Assembly: GCA_021396245.1 (NCBI GenBank)
Contig: WNYE01000075.1
Span: 1-64,000, forward strand
Direction of reading: 5' to 3'
DNA length: 64,000 nt
From: Sporothrix humicola
Taxonomy: Eukaryota > Ascomycota > Sordariomycetes > Ophiostomatales > Ophiostomataceae
A program made the translations under genes and the position numbers. How positions within the stretch are numbered: position 1 is the first letter of the stretch; every line of letters starts with the position of its first letter. The notes beneath the pieces were generated by a model. The model was not told the origin of the DNA. It did no database searches and saw only the letters and a list, made by a program, of their open reading frames with translations. Shown in pieces: positions 8,817 to 20,609 of this stretch.

Positions 8817-11800
8817 GCTGATGGAGGGAAAGAGAGAAAGAGGGAGAGGAAGAAGAGTGAAGAGATTAGGCCAGAACGGCCTGAAATCAGTGAGGTTCAG
8901 CCAGCCAAGGCGATGGTCACGGGATCACAATTGTATGCCGCTCGATGTGACGGCCGGGTGGAAGCACAATTGTATGCGTGCGCGAGACAGATGAGAAACC
9001 GGTGTGTATAACAAATGCAAATAAGTTGGAGGGATTGTGCTCGGTCAGCCGTTCATATACGCCGTTGATGCACGCGAACTTTGACGTCTGGCAGATCGAG
9101 TTGGAAAATGGGCGGCGAGACAGTAGTGCAGGAACAAGGAGACTAAAAAGGCTGGATGGCAATAGACTAGAAAACTAACGGTGGGCAGCTTCAACGATCA
9201 CAAAAAACAGGTGAGGCTGATCGGCGTCTGGGGGAGGGGATGGAAACTGGCGGCGTGAGGCTTGGCGCCTCCGACATGAGCATTCGACAAAACAGAAGAG
9301 AGAAGAGAAAAGGGAGGAGAAATAGAAGGGGAGGAAAGAAGGAAATATGAAGAATGATAAGAAAGAGGGAAAAGGATATTAAAAGGAAAAAACTGTATCG
9401 AGCCGGCCACGGCGAGGAAACTGCGATGCAGTATGCGACAGAATGGGGAAGGAGAGGCCAAAGAACGACGAGGGCGAGTCGGGGAATAAAATTTAATGCA
9501 AAAATAAAGGATATAAAAAAATGGAGATGCACCCACAGCCGGCGAGAAGTCGGTGAGCTTAAGACAAGGCAGCAAGGACCCCTGTATGGGGGCCGCGGGC
9601 AAAAAAATACTTCATAAAGAGGAGAATAAAATCTAGACCATTGCTTGTACAAGTATCTGTTGTATTCTGTTGAGCATACAGATGAATTGTAAGGACGATT
9701 GGGGCGCTTCTTTCTGTATTACTCCGTACTCCATTTAGACAGCAAGTACCCGACGCTGGTCCCATTTCGTAGCTCGTGTGACTGCCGGGCCGCTGCAGCC
9801 CAGCGTGGGAGCGTGGCTCAGGAAAGAAAAGGCGGAGGAAGGTGCGAAGGAGGAAGAGGAGACATCGCAGGAGGGTGTCAAGAGATAGCTGTCAAGGAAG
9901 GTGCGAGGTGCCGGCTTCTGTCGTTCCTTCCATGCCTTCTTCCCCTTCCTTCCCGCCTTGGCCGGACGCTCTTTCTTGATGTCGGTTATTTAGTGTGCGT
10001 GAAACGGTCGTCTTAGACGGAAGTGACGATCTTTGGCAGTTGCCTCTTTTATGTTGTGCTCTTGCACGTTTGGGCATATTTTTGCCTCCTTTGCCCCCTT
10101 TTCTATTTCAGTGAACTAGATCTCATCTTTCATATCAATTTTTTTTTTTTTTTTTGGCTCTTTGCTTCTCATCCCTCAATACCATTCTCGTCACATTTTA
10201 TTGTCATTTTCATGTCCCTTTCAGCATCTCTGTCGGCCTGCATGTTGCCCCATCTCCTCACGTCCCAACAAGCGGTGATAGTGTGGCAACCCCTGTCACT
10301 GGCCCAAAGAAGAACGCCAGAACGAAGAGACCGAAACAGAACAGACCAAAAAGAGACAAAAGAAGGAAAGAAGGCCCAGAAGTGCCTTGCATCGACCACT
10401 CAAATTACAGCCTGGCCGCCTTTGCCCCCATCGGTTGGGCCCAGCGTGTTACAAGTACAGGCCTGCACGCTTACGATGAGAGGCCGGCAAGTCAAAAGCA
10501 AGATGAGAAGGAAGACATGGGCCAGTGGGTGGGCTAGACGAAAGATGAAAGGCGAGACAGTTGCTAGGGTAGGCCGCCTGGGTCGCCCTGCATCGACAAG
10601 GAGCATAAAAAGCAACAGAATCGTCAGAAGCGTCAGGAGCGTCGTCGACAAGAGGAGGTGAGCATCACAAAGAACAAGGGAAAGGCAAGAGGCAAAGAGG
10701 CGGAACGGCCGCTGGTTGGTCTGCACACCGAGGGCCCGCCTGGATTTGCTGGCGGTTTCTGATTTTCTGGATCTCCACACCTGCAGCCAGACTTTCTTTT
10801 TCACAGTCCGCTGTCCCGAATCTGCAAAGAGGTTGCAAAGAGGTTGCAGAAAAGGGTGCAGGGAGGGCCACAGAAAAGAGATGCAGAGAGGGTGCAGATA
10901 AAGTGCAGAGCAAGTGCAGAGAGAAATGCAGCTGCACGGCCAGGGAGACTGCAGGAGGCGGAGAGAGATCAGAGAGAGAAGCAAAAAGGCGGGCTGGTGG
11001 GACGCCATTCGACCACCCACACGACAGAACTACCTCCTGCAAGGCCACCCGAGCCACCCACCAGAAGGGACCAGCGTGGCAACGAGAAGCAGACAAGAAG
11101 GCCAGAAGACGACAAGACATGCACGAGTAAAGACCGCTCCGAACAAGCGGAACCCCGTCATACGTTGAGGTTGGGCACTGTTTGCTGGCAAGCGCTTCTT
11201 TGGCTTTCTCCCGCATGCTTCACCGCCAAAGCATGGGCTTGTCAAGGCAGTGGACCATTCAACATGGCGGCCGTGGATGTTCTGGGGCCCGATGCAACGC
11301 CGACTCGTGCAGGTCGCCAGGAACAGCACGCCGCCGTCGATCACTGAGAGGGGACGAGGAGACCAAGCGAGAGGAAATATGGACATCCAGTTCTGGCATT
11401 CGACAAAGGTCAAAGAGGAGGGAAGGTATCAACATGAAGAATGTTCACAACAACGAAATTATATCGACAAAATATCGATATATCGGCAAATGGTTTTATT
11501 GCCCGGCCTTTGTTTCTGCCCATGACCTCGCTTTACCTTCAACCACTTCTTGAAATATGCAGCTGTCCGCATGTCGGCATCTCGATCCATCGTGAAATGC
11601 CTCTTATGCATATCTCGCCAGTCTCGCCTCCATCTCTCCATTTCTCGCATGAGAGACCAAGAGACTGGGGGATTTTGGGAAGGTTTAGTTCACAAGAGAC
11701 AGCATACGTGGACCCGTCAGGAGTGAGAACGGTCTGGATTAGAGTCTTGGGTCTCGCCACAAATCAGCTGTCAAATATGGGAGCAAAGCAAATGCAAAAG

Positions 11801-12560
11801 CAAAACCAGTGAATGGCAGAGAAGATGACGAATGAGAGCAGGAGAAGAGACAGTCGAGATGGGAGGCATGGCAAATTCCGACTCCAACTGTCACGGTGCA
11901 GATATCACCTCCTAGGCTCCAACATCCTACCAAGGGAGCCTAAAAAGAGGGGCAAATTGGCTAGGAAGGCCTAGAACACAGTGCCTTGAACCCCTAACTC
12001 AGGGTCCAACAAGGGGCGAATCTTGCAGTCTCTTTAGCATACGCAAGCCTCCCCTCTCTAAATGCCACCAAAAACAGCAACACCACAGCGACACGAAAAC
12101 GCCAAACACGCCGCGCCTGCTCATTAAACCCCCCAATTTCGTTTCCTCGCCAAATAGGATGCTGCGCATTTTATGATAGTTAACGCCATCCTCACCACAT
12201 CTCGCTCTACCCACCATCAAGACGAGCGACAAATGTGAGGTTATCAACGGCCTCTCCTCTCCTGTTTGCTGCAACCTCGCTGTCGATGAGTAACACTGCG
12301 GGCCTACAGCGTTTGCTCTTTAATATTGACACGATTCAGAGCATCGCCATCGATAACAAGCATCAACGACAACAACATCGACATCGAGAATAAAACACCA
12401 CAGAGAGTTGACCGACATCACACACCACAACAGAGCATGCGCGCTGGCTTCGGTTTGCTCCAGCAATGACACAAACAGCCGCCGTCCAACGGCCATCGAG
12501 ATAAGATCGACATAGCCCGCGACATCCACACAAGAACCGACATCGACCACATCGGCAGCC
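8817..12560. other. 3.7 kb gene-poor interval between F-box and RBR genes
   Basis: No conserved protein can be read here despite many short open frames. From 8820 to 9620 the plus strand is purine-rich, as expected for the transcribed leader of the minus-strand F-box gene. A T run lies near 10141-10155 and a degenerate TGCA-based repeat at 10820-10932. The last few hundred bases are probably the leader of the RBR ligase gene. The interval may carry long untranslated regions or a non-coding RNA. Confidence 0.45.
10820..10932. repeat. Degenerate TGCA-centred short tandem repeat
   Basis: About ten irregularly spaced TGCAGA/TGCAAA units joined by purine spacers (for example ctgcaaagaggttgcaaag). 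Not part of any supported gene. Confidence 0.6.
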
Positions 12561-15110
12561 ATGGTGTTCGCCGGCCTCCTGGGCACCTCCAAGTCGTCGC
12601 GCCGACGGCCAAGCTCTGCCGCTAGCGGCCGCAGCGGCTTCTTACGGCCTGGATCGTCTTCGAGTGCACGAACAGACGGCGAGAAGGAAAAGGGCAAAGA
12701 TGCCGAGGTTGCAATAGACGACGGAGAAGACGAGGACGTTGATCGTGACGACGCCGCATCGATCCGCACAACAAATAGCGCTCGCAGCGGACGGAGCGCG
12801 CGCAGTGGACGCAGTACAGCTGCCACATCGGCCTCGCCCCCACCTCTGCCTCCACCAGACTTTATTGCCGACGAGGCGCATCTCGCGCCTGTTTTCCCCG
12901 AGCCACCGGATCTACGCGAACTCAACAACAGCCTGGCGGCCCTGGCCGTTGTCTTTCCAGATGTACAGGTTGACGTCTTCCGGGAGATGCTGACGAGCTT
13001 CGACGGCGAGTCGCGGCTGGCCCTTGTCGCCGATGCCCTCCTGAAAAGCCGTGCAACTTGGGTCAAGGGACGCTGGCGCATCGCTGATAAGGACAAGCCA
13101 CCAGGGCCGGCAGTCACAACACCTTCTTCTTCTTCCTCGTCATCATCCTCTGCTCCTCCGACTCCGGCGGCACCCATCACCACCGCCGACCGTTTCCGCA
13201 CCCCCGAATACAAAAAGGCCGCCAAGACACTTGCTAGCCATGAGTTTATGGGCCTCTCGCGCTCGACGATCAACGCCGTTCTGGCCGAGCAGAACTACTC
13301 TTACCTTGACGCCCGCCGTGCCCTCGTCCAAATGTCTTCCAAATCCTGGCGCTTCACTATATCCTCGCTCTTTTTACGACGCAAGCCTGTCACCTGCACC
13401 GAGGCCGAGAACCACCCTCTGATCGTCTGGAAATCGACAGGTCAGGGGTCTATCATTCCCACCATCAAAGCGACAGGGAGCGCCGAGCTTGACCGCGAGC
13501 TGTATACGGCACTTGTATCCCCACTACGCGTTCAACAGCGCGCTGCCCAAGAAGATGCCGACCGCACCATGGCGTCTGCCCTCAACACGGCCGAGGCCGA
13601 GGCTGTCGGTGCCACCTACGAGTGTGCTTGCTGTTTTACGACAGCTACATTCGAGGAGGTTACTACCTGCAGCAATGGCGACGCCAACCAGGACGAGGGC
13701 GCTCATATCATTTGCTTCCGTTGTGTGCAGCACTCTGTCCGTGAAGCTGTCTTTGGCCAGGGCTGGGCCCGCACCATTGACACCAGCCGTGGCACCCTGT
13801 GGTGTCCAGCCGTCTCCCAGACCGAGTGTGGCGGCGTCATCCCCGTCGACCACATGCAGCGCGCCATCCTCGATGAGAAGCGTGGTTCTGACACTCTGCA
13901 CCATCTCGAGCGCCGTCTAGCCGACCACAGTCTTGTGGGCAGTGGTCTGCCACTCGTGCGCTGCCCCTTTTGTGCCTACGCCGAGGTCGACGATATCTAC
14001 GTACCCTTCCACGAGGCCCCGCTTCGCGTGCGCGTCGACAGTCTGTATAGTCTCGCTTTCATCCTGCTCGTGTCGGGCGTGACCCATGTCCTGATCCTGC
14101 CTCTGGTGGTGCTGTTGGTGCTCGTCACCATTCTGCCCGGGTTCATGGCCCCTGTGGGTCTGGCATCCTGGGTCGTCTCGGCCTGGAGTGCTCTCAAGGT
14201 CAACTTTGGCGGCCTCGGTAGCCTAGGTAGCACCAGCAATGTTCCACCACGACGGAGGCCAACACCGCCTAGCAAGCCAAGCTACTTCCGCGAACAGCTG
14301 TCGGCCGCCGTTACTCGATTTCGCCGCCGCCGTCGTGGCCAGCAGTTCCGCTGCCAGAACCCGGCATGTGCCCGCGTCTCGTGTCTCAGCTGCAGCAAGG
14401 CCTGGACCGACATCCACGTCTGCCACGAGTCCAGCCTTGTCGCCCTGCGCACCCAGGTCGAGCAGGCCATGAGCATGGCCATCAAGCGCGTCTGTCCCCG
14501 GTGCCACACATCTTTTGTCAAGACGGTCGGCTGCAACAAGCTGACCTGCCCCTGCGGCTACAAGATGTGCTATGTCTGCCGCAAGGACATTAGCGGCAAC
14601 GAGGGCCCCGATGCCGGCTACCGCCACTTTTGCGAGCATTTCCGCCCCCACGGCGACGGCCGGCCCTGCAATCAGTGCCGCCGTTGCAACCTGTGGGAAA
14701 CGGAAGACACCGAGGCGGTCCTGCAGGCGGCCCGCGAAGAGGCCGAACGCAAATGGCGCGAGACGGAGCGGCGCGAGCTCAGCCTGTCGGAGCGTGCATA
14801 CCTTGAGACGGGCATTGCCATTGGTGGCGGAACGGCCGCTGGAAGCACTGTTGTCAGCAATAGCACGGCTGCACTCGGCGGCAGAGTTGGCGGAGGTGGT
14901 GGCCATGGCCATGGAATTGGTGGAGCGCCAGCCGGTGCCATTATGGCAAGACGGATGATCACGGGGGCCGTGGCCTGGGCAACATCTCCATTGTCAGCGC
15001 TGTTGTCTGATAAAGACGAAGCTGGGCCACCAGCAGACACAGCAAACCATACACGGTTCCCAACCCTGGCCGAAACTCTTGACTGGCTGCTGGAAAGCGT
15101 GTTGGTATGA
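12561..15110 (+). CDS. RBR (RING-between-RING) E3 ubiquitin ligase with CUE-like domains
   Basis: Single exon, 849 residues. The start is ATG in the context gcagccATGG. A basic, Ser-rich N-terminus is followed by a CUE-like helical segment (about 118-165, with LAALAVVFPDVQVDVFREML) and a second one (about 212-262, SRSTINAVLAEQNYSYLDAR); such domains bind ubiquitin. RING1 starts near residue 353 (YECACCFTTATFEEVTTC). The IBR starts near 596 (FRCQNPACARVSCLSC). RING2 starts at Cys645 (CPRCHTSF), with the predicted catalytic cysteine at Cys658 in VGCNKLTC and CGYKMCYVC after it. The following HFCEHFRPHGDGRPCNQC resembles RNF216/TRIAD3-type ligases. The enzyme would accept ubiquitin on Cys658 and pass it to a substrate lysine. 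Unusually, a long hydrophobic stretch (about 495-540) lies between RING1 and IBR and could be a membrane hairpin. The tail is Gly/Ala-rich. Confidence 0.88.
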   Translation: MVFAGLLGTSKSSRRRPSSAASGRSGFLRPGSSSSARTDGEKEKGKDAEVAIDDGEDEDVDRDDAASIRTTNSARSGRSARSGRSTAATSASPPPLPPPDFIADEAHLAPVFPEPPDLRELNNSLAALAVVFPDVQVDVFREMLTSFDGESRLALVADALLKSRATWVKGRWRIADKDKPPGPAVTTPSSSSSSSSSAPPTPAAPITTADRFRTPEYKKAAKTLASHEFMGLSRSTINAVLAEQNYSYLDARRALVQMSSKSWRFTISSLFLRRKPVTCTEAENHPLIVWKSTGQGSIIPTIKATGSAELDRELYTALVSPLRVQQRAAQEDADRTMASALNTAEAEAVGATYECACCFTTATFEEVTTCSNGDANQDEGAHIICFRCVQHSVREAVFGQGWARTIDTSRGTLWCPAVSQTECGGVIPVDHMQRAILDEKRGSDTLHHLERRLADHSLVGSGLPLVRCPFCAYAEVDDIYVPFHEAPLRVRVDSLYSLAFILLVSGVTHVLILPLVVLLVLVTILPGFMAPVGLASWVVSAWSALKVNFGGLGSLGSTSNVPPRRRPTPPSKPSYFREQLSAAVTRFRRRRRGQQFRCQNPACARVSCLSCSKAWTDIHVCHESSLVALRTQVEQAMSMAIKRVCPRCHTSFVKTVGCNKLTCPCGYKMCYVCRKDISGNEGPDAGYRHFCEHFRPHGDGRPCNQCRRCNLWETEDTEAVLQAAREEAERKWRETERRELSLSERAYLETGIAIGGGTAAGSTVVSNSTAALGGRVGGGGGHGHGIGGAPAGAIMARRMITGAVAWATSPLSALLSDKDEAGPPADTANHTRFPTLAETLDWLLESVLV

Positions 15111-15646
15111 GGATGCATTAGCGGACATCATCTGTGTCGCTTCTTTTTCTTTTTCACTCTTCTTCCCTTTTATGTTCTCATCATAGGACGATACGTTTGG
15201 GTGTATCGTCTTTATTGTAATAATGTTTTTGTGGGGCTTTCTTCCCCCTTTTCATGACTCAAAAATACATTTTCTTAATATGTCTTTGGGGGCTTTCATG
15301 TTTATCCTCCCCTTTTCTTTCCTTTTCTGATGAATACGTCTACCCAGTCTTACCTCCATACACATACTCTCTCCTTAATGATACACCACTCACAATAGAA
15401 GACAATAGGCAATAGGCAGTCTTTTATACTTTTTATATTTAATTTCAAATGATATCCAAGGGTTCTTCAAGACAAGCAAAAAACCAGTTCCTCTTTTTTA
15501 CTATGAAAGTGTGTAGGTATAAAATGGATCAAACACGTAAAATTATACAAAAAAAATCATAGGAAGCAACAAGATAAAACTATAGTACATTCTTTTTTTG
15601 CTCACCCCAGTCGCTCATGTCATAAAATGCCTTGCCGATATTAGGC
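15111..15646. other. Convergent 3' region of RBR ligase and Fox2
   Basis: AT-rich, pyrimidine-rich DNA between two converging genes, presumably both 3' untranslated regions and poly(A) sites. No gene seen. Confidence 0.5.
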
Positions 15647-18600
15647 TTACATCTTGCTCTTCTCAGTCGCCGACACCAGCTCGGCCGCAGCACCGCCAAT
15701 CGCCAGCTTGCCCGTCTCCTTGACCTTGGTCTGGAAGATGATCTTGCCCGGGTTGGCCTTGTCCTTCCACATCTCCGTCACCAGAGTCTGGCCAGGAAGA
15801 ACCGAGCCGGCAAACCGGACCTTGATGTTGCGGAAGGGACCAAACGTCTCGTAGACAGCCTTGCCGGCGAAGCCGAAGAAGCACAGGCCGTGCAGAATGG
15901 GGACCTTGAAGCCGCCCATCTTGGCAAAGGCAGGGTCGACGTGCAGGGGGTTGTAGTCGCCGCTGAGGCGGTACAGAGCAGCCTGCTCCTCGGTCGTCTT
16001 CTCCTCGACAACAGCGTCGGGAGCGCGGTCCGTCGGCACGTTGTTGGCAGCAGTGGCAGCGCCGCGGTCCTGGACCTTGGGGTTGCCGCCGAAGCCACCG
16101 CAGCCGCGAAGGAAGACCGTAACCTCGTTGTAGAAGAGCTCCTCACCGGTCTCGGCGTTGACGGTCGTGATGCCGTTGCGGACAATGGCCGATTTGCCCT
16201 TGTCGACGACCTCAAGCAGCTTGCCGTACGACTCGAGGCGGCCCGACGTGGGAACGGGGTACTTGCGGACCTCGAGATACTGCTCGCCGTGCAGCAGCAT
16301 CATGGGGCTGAAGTTGGGGACGATGTCGTCGAAGCTGTACGGCAGCTCAGCGTCGAAGGGAGGAATGACGCCGAATGTCGGCAGGACCTGAAAGTCGTCG
16401 GCGCCCTCAAAGACGTACTTGAGGTCGGTGCGCTTGGCACCAACGCCGAGGTTGTAGAGCATCGAGTCGCGCTCGGCAAACTTGAATTCGGACGGGATGG
16501 GTTTCGCAGCCTTGGCAGCCTCGATGTTGCGGAGGTACTCGTTGGACTCGCCAGAAGGAGCGGCATCCTGCAATGTGGGAAAAAAAGAACGTTTAATATC
16601 CAGTAACATTTTCTCTAGCTATAAATACAAAAAACGATGTAGGAAAAAGAAAAGAAAAGAAAAAAAGAGGAAAACAGAAAAGAAACAGACAAGGTGGGCA
16701 TCATTGCGCCCTTCCCAGACAATTTCCAACCATGTAACAAAAATGGGAATAGAAGACGGAGAGGAAAATCAAAGAAAAAGCTCATACCTTGGCCTTGAGC
16801 TTCTGCTCAGCCTTGAGCCAGTCCAGGCTGGCCTCGGCCTTGGTCGGGTGGTCGGCCTTGCCGTTGTCGAAGTCGACAATCTGGTCCCAGCTGGCGGCAA
16901 TATCCTCGGGGGTGAGGGCCTTGTTGCGGGGGTAGGCGACACCGTATGAGCGCTCGAAGCGGGTGCGGCCAGCCCAGCCGCTGCCGACCTCGTACAGGAG
17001 ACCAGTCGGGTTCTCGGGCACCTTGTCGCTGCACAGGGCGAGGACGAGGGGTGCAATGTAGTCGGGCTTGAAGGCCTGGACCATCTCCTCGGGGAGAATG
17101 GTGCGGGTCATGGCGGTACCAGCGTTGGGAGCGATGGTGTTGATGTAGATGTTGTGCTTCTGGCCCTCGACGGCAGCAGCCATGGACAGACCAAGGATAG
17201 CGCATTTCTAAAGAGTTAGTTTGTGTGTTTTTGACAGATTATGATTATCAAGAGGGGGAGAAAAAACATACGGCCGCAGAGTAGTTGGCCTGGCCAAAGT
17301 TGCCGTAGATACCAGAGGTCGACGTGGTGTTGACGACACGGCCGTAGTTCTGCTTGACAAAGTAGGGCCAGGCAGCCTTGGTGACCTTGAAGGTACCGCG
17401 GGCGTGCACGTTCATGACGGCATCCCACATCTTGTCGTCCATGTTGGCAAAGGCCTTGTCACGGAGGATACCGGCGTTGTTGATGACAATGTCAATTCGG
17501 CCAAAGGCGTCAATGGCAGCCTTGACAACAACGTCACCGTCTTCGGCCGAGGCCTTGACGCCGACGGCCTTGCCGCCCATAGCCTTGATCTCGTTGACAA
17601 CGTCGTCGGGGTTGGCCAGATCGTTGACAACAACGGCAGCGCCATACTTGGCGAAAGCCAGGCAGTAAGCGCGGCCAATACCGGCACCGCCACCAGTGAC
17701 GAGGGCAACACGGCCCTTGAAGCTGACCTCCTCGCCGCGCTCGCTGGGGCCCATCTGGATGGAGTCCTCAAGCAGGGTCATGAAGTCGTTGGGGCCGTTG
17801 GGGTACTGGGAGTCCTTGGCGAAGTCGCCAATCTTCTTCCAGTTCTTGATCAGAGCACCAGGGGTGTAGGTCTCGTCGCACTTGAGCAGCAGACCGTCGG
17901 CGCGCTGCCAGCGCATCTTGGAGATGTGGGCACCGCCAACCTCGTAGACATAGCCGGTCTCAGTCTCGTTGGACTTGTGGGCCAGGAAAGCGACCAGGGG
18001 AGTGACCCAAGCGGGCGACAGCAGAGACATGGTCTCCTTGTCGAGGCCCAGGGTCTCGTTCATGCGGCTGGCAGCAGCCGGGGAGACGGCGTTGACCAGG
18101 ATGTTGTACTTGATGCCCTCCTTGGCGAGAGTCTCAGTAAAGCCAATGATGGCGGTCTTGGCGGCGGAGTAGGCAGCCAGGTTGCCAGCGCCGTAGATGC
18201 CGGCAGCAGACGAGGTGTTGATCACACGGCCGTACTTTTGCTTGCGGAAATGGGCCCAGGCGGCGCGGGAGCACTTGAAGCTGCCGCTGACGTGGACGCG
18301 AATGTGGTCGTCCCAGTCCTTGTCGGAGGTCTTGGAGAAGGGGATCTCGCGCAGAATGCCGGCGTTGTTGACCAGCACATCGATGCGGCCGTACTTGCTG
18401 ATGGCGGTCTCGATGATCTTCTCGCCAAACTCAACAGAGTCGTAGTTGGCCACGGCCTCGCCGCCGGCCTTCTTGATCTGGTTGACGACATCGTCGGCGG
18501 GCTATGGGTGTTAGTAAAAGGCACCCAAACTGTGATTGAGCTTCCTGTACGGCTGGCTTTCTGAACTCACCCGTGATGAAGCGCTGCCGCTGCCAGACAC

Positions 18601-18732
18601 CAGGGTGCCAATGTCGTTGACGACAACCTTGGCGCCGCGCGAAGCAAAGAACAGAGCGTAGTCCTTGCCGAGGCCGCCACCAGCACCGGTGACGACGACG
18701 ACCTGGTCGTCGAAGCGTAGCTGCTCAGCCAT
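15647..18732 (-). CDS. FOX2: Peroxisomal multifunctional beta-oxidation enzyme (Fox2/MFE-2)
   Basis: Performs the second and third steps of peroxisomal fatty-acid beta-oxidation: hydration of trans-2-enoyl-CoA to (3R)-hydroxyacyl-CoA, then NAD-dependent oxidation. Four exons (18732-18571, 18501-17272, 17207-16788, 16567-15647) give 910 residues, the usual fungal length. All junctions are phase 0. The third intron is long (220 nt), the others 69 and 64 nt. Two tandem SDR dehydrogenase domains carry VTGAGGGLGKDYAL with catalytic YSAAK (Tyr165/Lys169), and VTGGGAGIGRAYCL with a second YSAAK split from its exon end. The C-terminal MaoC/hydratase-2 domain shows YRLSGDYNPLHVDPAF and PILHGLCFFGFAGKAV. 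The protein ends in SKM, a PTS1-like tripeptide for peroxisome import. A CCGAGG element lies in the divergent upstream region. Confidence 0.96.
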
Positions 18733-20609
18733 TGTGAATGTGTGAAGAGGAAGGGAGGAGATGCGGGTGGATGAGGAAATGCGAGATGCAAGAATGGAGG
18801 ATGAAATAGGAAGAGAAAAAAAGAGAAAAGAGAAAAGAAAAAGAAGAAAGAAAGAAAACAGGTGATGGTTTTACAAAAGGAGATCTAGATAAAATGCCAG
18901 ATTCACCTCCACATGCAAAAAAGAGAACATAAGAGTGCCAGTCAGTTTTAGCCGGCCGCGTTCAGGGCGTTCTGGGGGAGATGCGAGTTTATAAAGGTTC
19001 TGAGGCACAAGGTGGTGTGGATGGAAGAAAGCGAGGAAAAAAGAGGAGTTTACAAAGTACGGGGGAAGAGGATCAAAGAGAGCAGGAAGAGCTCAGAAAC
19101 GCAGAAAAGCATATGCCCCTTGATTACTCCGGCGATGGGGTAGATGGAGGGGATGGGAAGGCGCGGCGGCGGTGATTGTTCGCAGCTTCCCTCTTTGGGC
19201 GGCCATTTTTGGAGAAGCACTGACGAAATGCGCTCTCGGCAAGTCCTCCAAAATTCCTCGCATGTCTCAAGCCGAGGCACCTCCAGCTGTTCGCGACTGC
19301 GAGAAACGCTGGTCTGGTATTGGCGGATACCCCGGATGGGCAAGCACGAAATGTGGGCACCTTCCCCAGCAACGACAGTGCGGCGGCCTGACTCGTGATT
19401 GCCGAGTGGGGCACTGCTTGCGACCAGCGCCTTCTGTGTGAGTTCCGACTTCGTCTCTATTTCTGATTCAGACAATCGCCCGAGCGGCCTGCCACATGCG
19501 CAAGGAACGATACCTGCGAGAGACCCACTGTGAGGGGAAGTTAGGGGGTTTGGGGGAGCCGAGTTGGGGGAACATTAGCGGTCTTTGTCGGTTCTTGCCA
19601 CTGGAGTCTCTGGAGCGCCAGTTGTGCCTTCCCCTGGTGGAAGGTGTCAGGGCGCGAAAATTTGAAGGCAGGAACAACCAGACGTCTTCCGTTGATTACT
19701 GGAAGGCACGCTTGTTTTCTCAAGACTCGATTCAGTTGCTTGGAAAGAACGACTGGCAGAGAAAAAGGCAAGAACAGTGCCGTCATGCAGGCATGATTCA
19801 ATTGTCTGCACAAAGTCGGCTGTCGCTCTCCTTGCTCTTTTACAGTGCAATTGAGCCTCGTTCGAAACGTTTTCGCAAAGTATGGGGAACATCTACAAAA
19901 TACGCAATTCGACCATTCATTGGAAGCAGAAGTCTTGTCCAGGTGCAACTAGCAAAAAAGTGACATGTTTTGTGCCTGGCATTGCTGACGAGAGGGCAGG
20001 TTTGATCTTCACATGTCAAAGACGGACAGTGTCTGGCACAGTATTTCAGAACTTTCTAATCAACGGCTGTGGTAGGTGGATGCCCTTTCCTGTTTCGGAC
20101 AGTCGAACAGCCGCCCCTACTCGGCATGAGGTCAGAGGTCACTTGAAGTCACGAGGGACGCGGAAGGCAAAAACTGCAAGAGCAAAGACGCGACGTGAAG
20201 GAAAGAGCTATGCATGCATTTCTGTGCAACGTATTCCTGCGTGGCGTGCATCTGGAGGTCGTCAGATTCGTGATTGTTGGTTTTTGCAGCCGTTTTGGTT
20301 CACCAATTGAATCACCTTTACCGACCACCATAACGTCACCACTTTCACCATAGCCGGGGTACACCAAACGGGCTTAATGCGCGATAATTCTCCAGTGAGA
20401 TGTCCTCCGTATCGGAGGCAGTGGCCGCGCTATCCCCCGCAATGTCAAAATCCATCGTCAACAACGCTTCCGATACCAAACATTGAGTTGTCATGAGGGG
20501 CAACAAGCGTTGAATCACCGTTAAACAACCGTTGAAGATTCCATTGACAAGAGGCTGCGACCCGGGAACGCCAATTGACACAACCAGTACCCTTTACTAA
20601 ATCAGCGAA
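18733..20609. other. Divergent intergenic region between Fox2 and Tda10-like kinase
   Basis: A 1.9 kb bidirectional upstream region. The Fox2-proximal 250 bases are strongly purine-rich on the plus strand (pyrimidine-rich in the Fox2 sense). Several open frames of 80-155 codons occur at 19050-20310, but none shows recognisable motifs or splice-consistent extensions. Confidence 0.5.
19272..19277. promoter_or_regulatory. Candidate FarA/FarB fatty-acid response element
   Basis: CCGAGG, the core bound by the FarA/FarB zinc-cluster activators of fatty-acid catabolism in Aspergillus, sits about 540 bp upstream of the Fox2 start. A six-base match is weak evidence by itself; the position upstream of a beta-oxidation gene is the only reason to list it. 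Confidence 0.25.

Noticed and set aside
9191..11413. Frames of 60-210 codons in the F-box/RBR gap
   Set aside because: Low-complexity Phe/Leu/Ser or Arg/Gln-rich products on both strands, no conserved motifs.
17404..18564. 386-codon plus-strand frame opposite Fox2
   Set aside because: Antisense shadow of the two dehydrogenase domains and crosses a Fox2 intron; no motifs.
19050..20310. Several 80-155 codon frames between Fox2 and the Tda10-like gene
   Set aside because: Overlap one another on both strands, lack motifs and splice-consistent neighbours; most likely chance.
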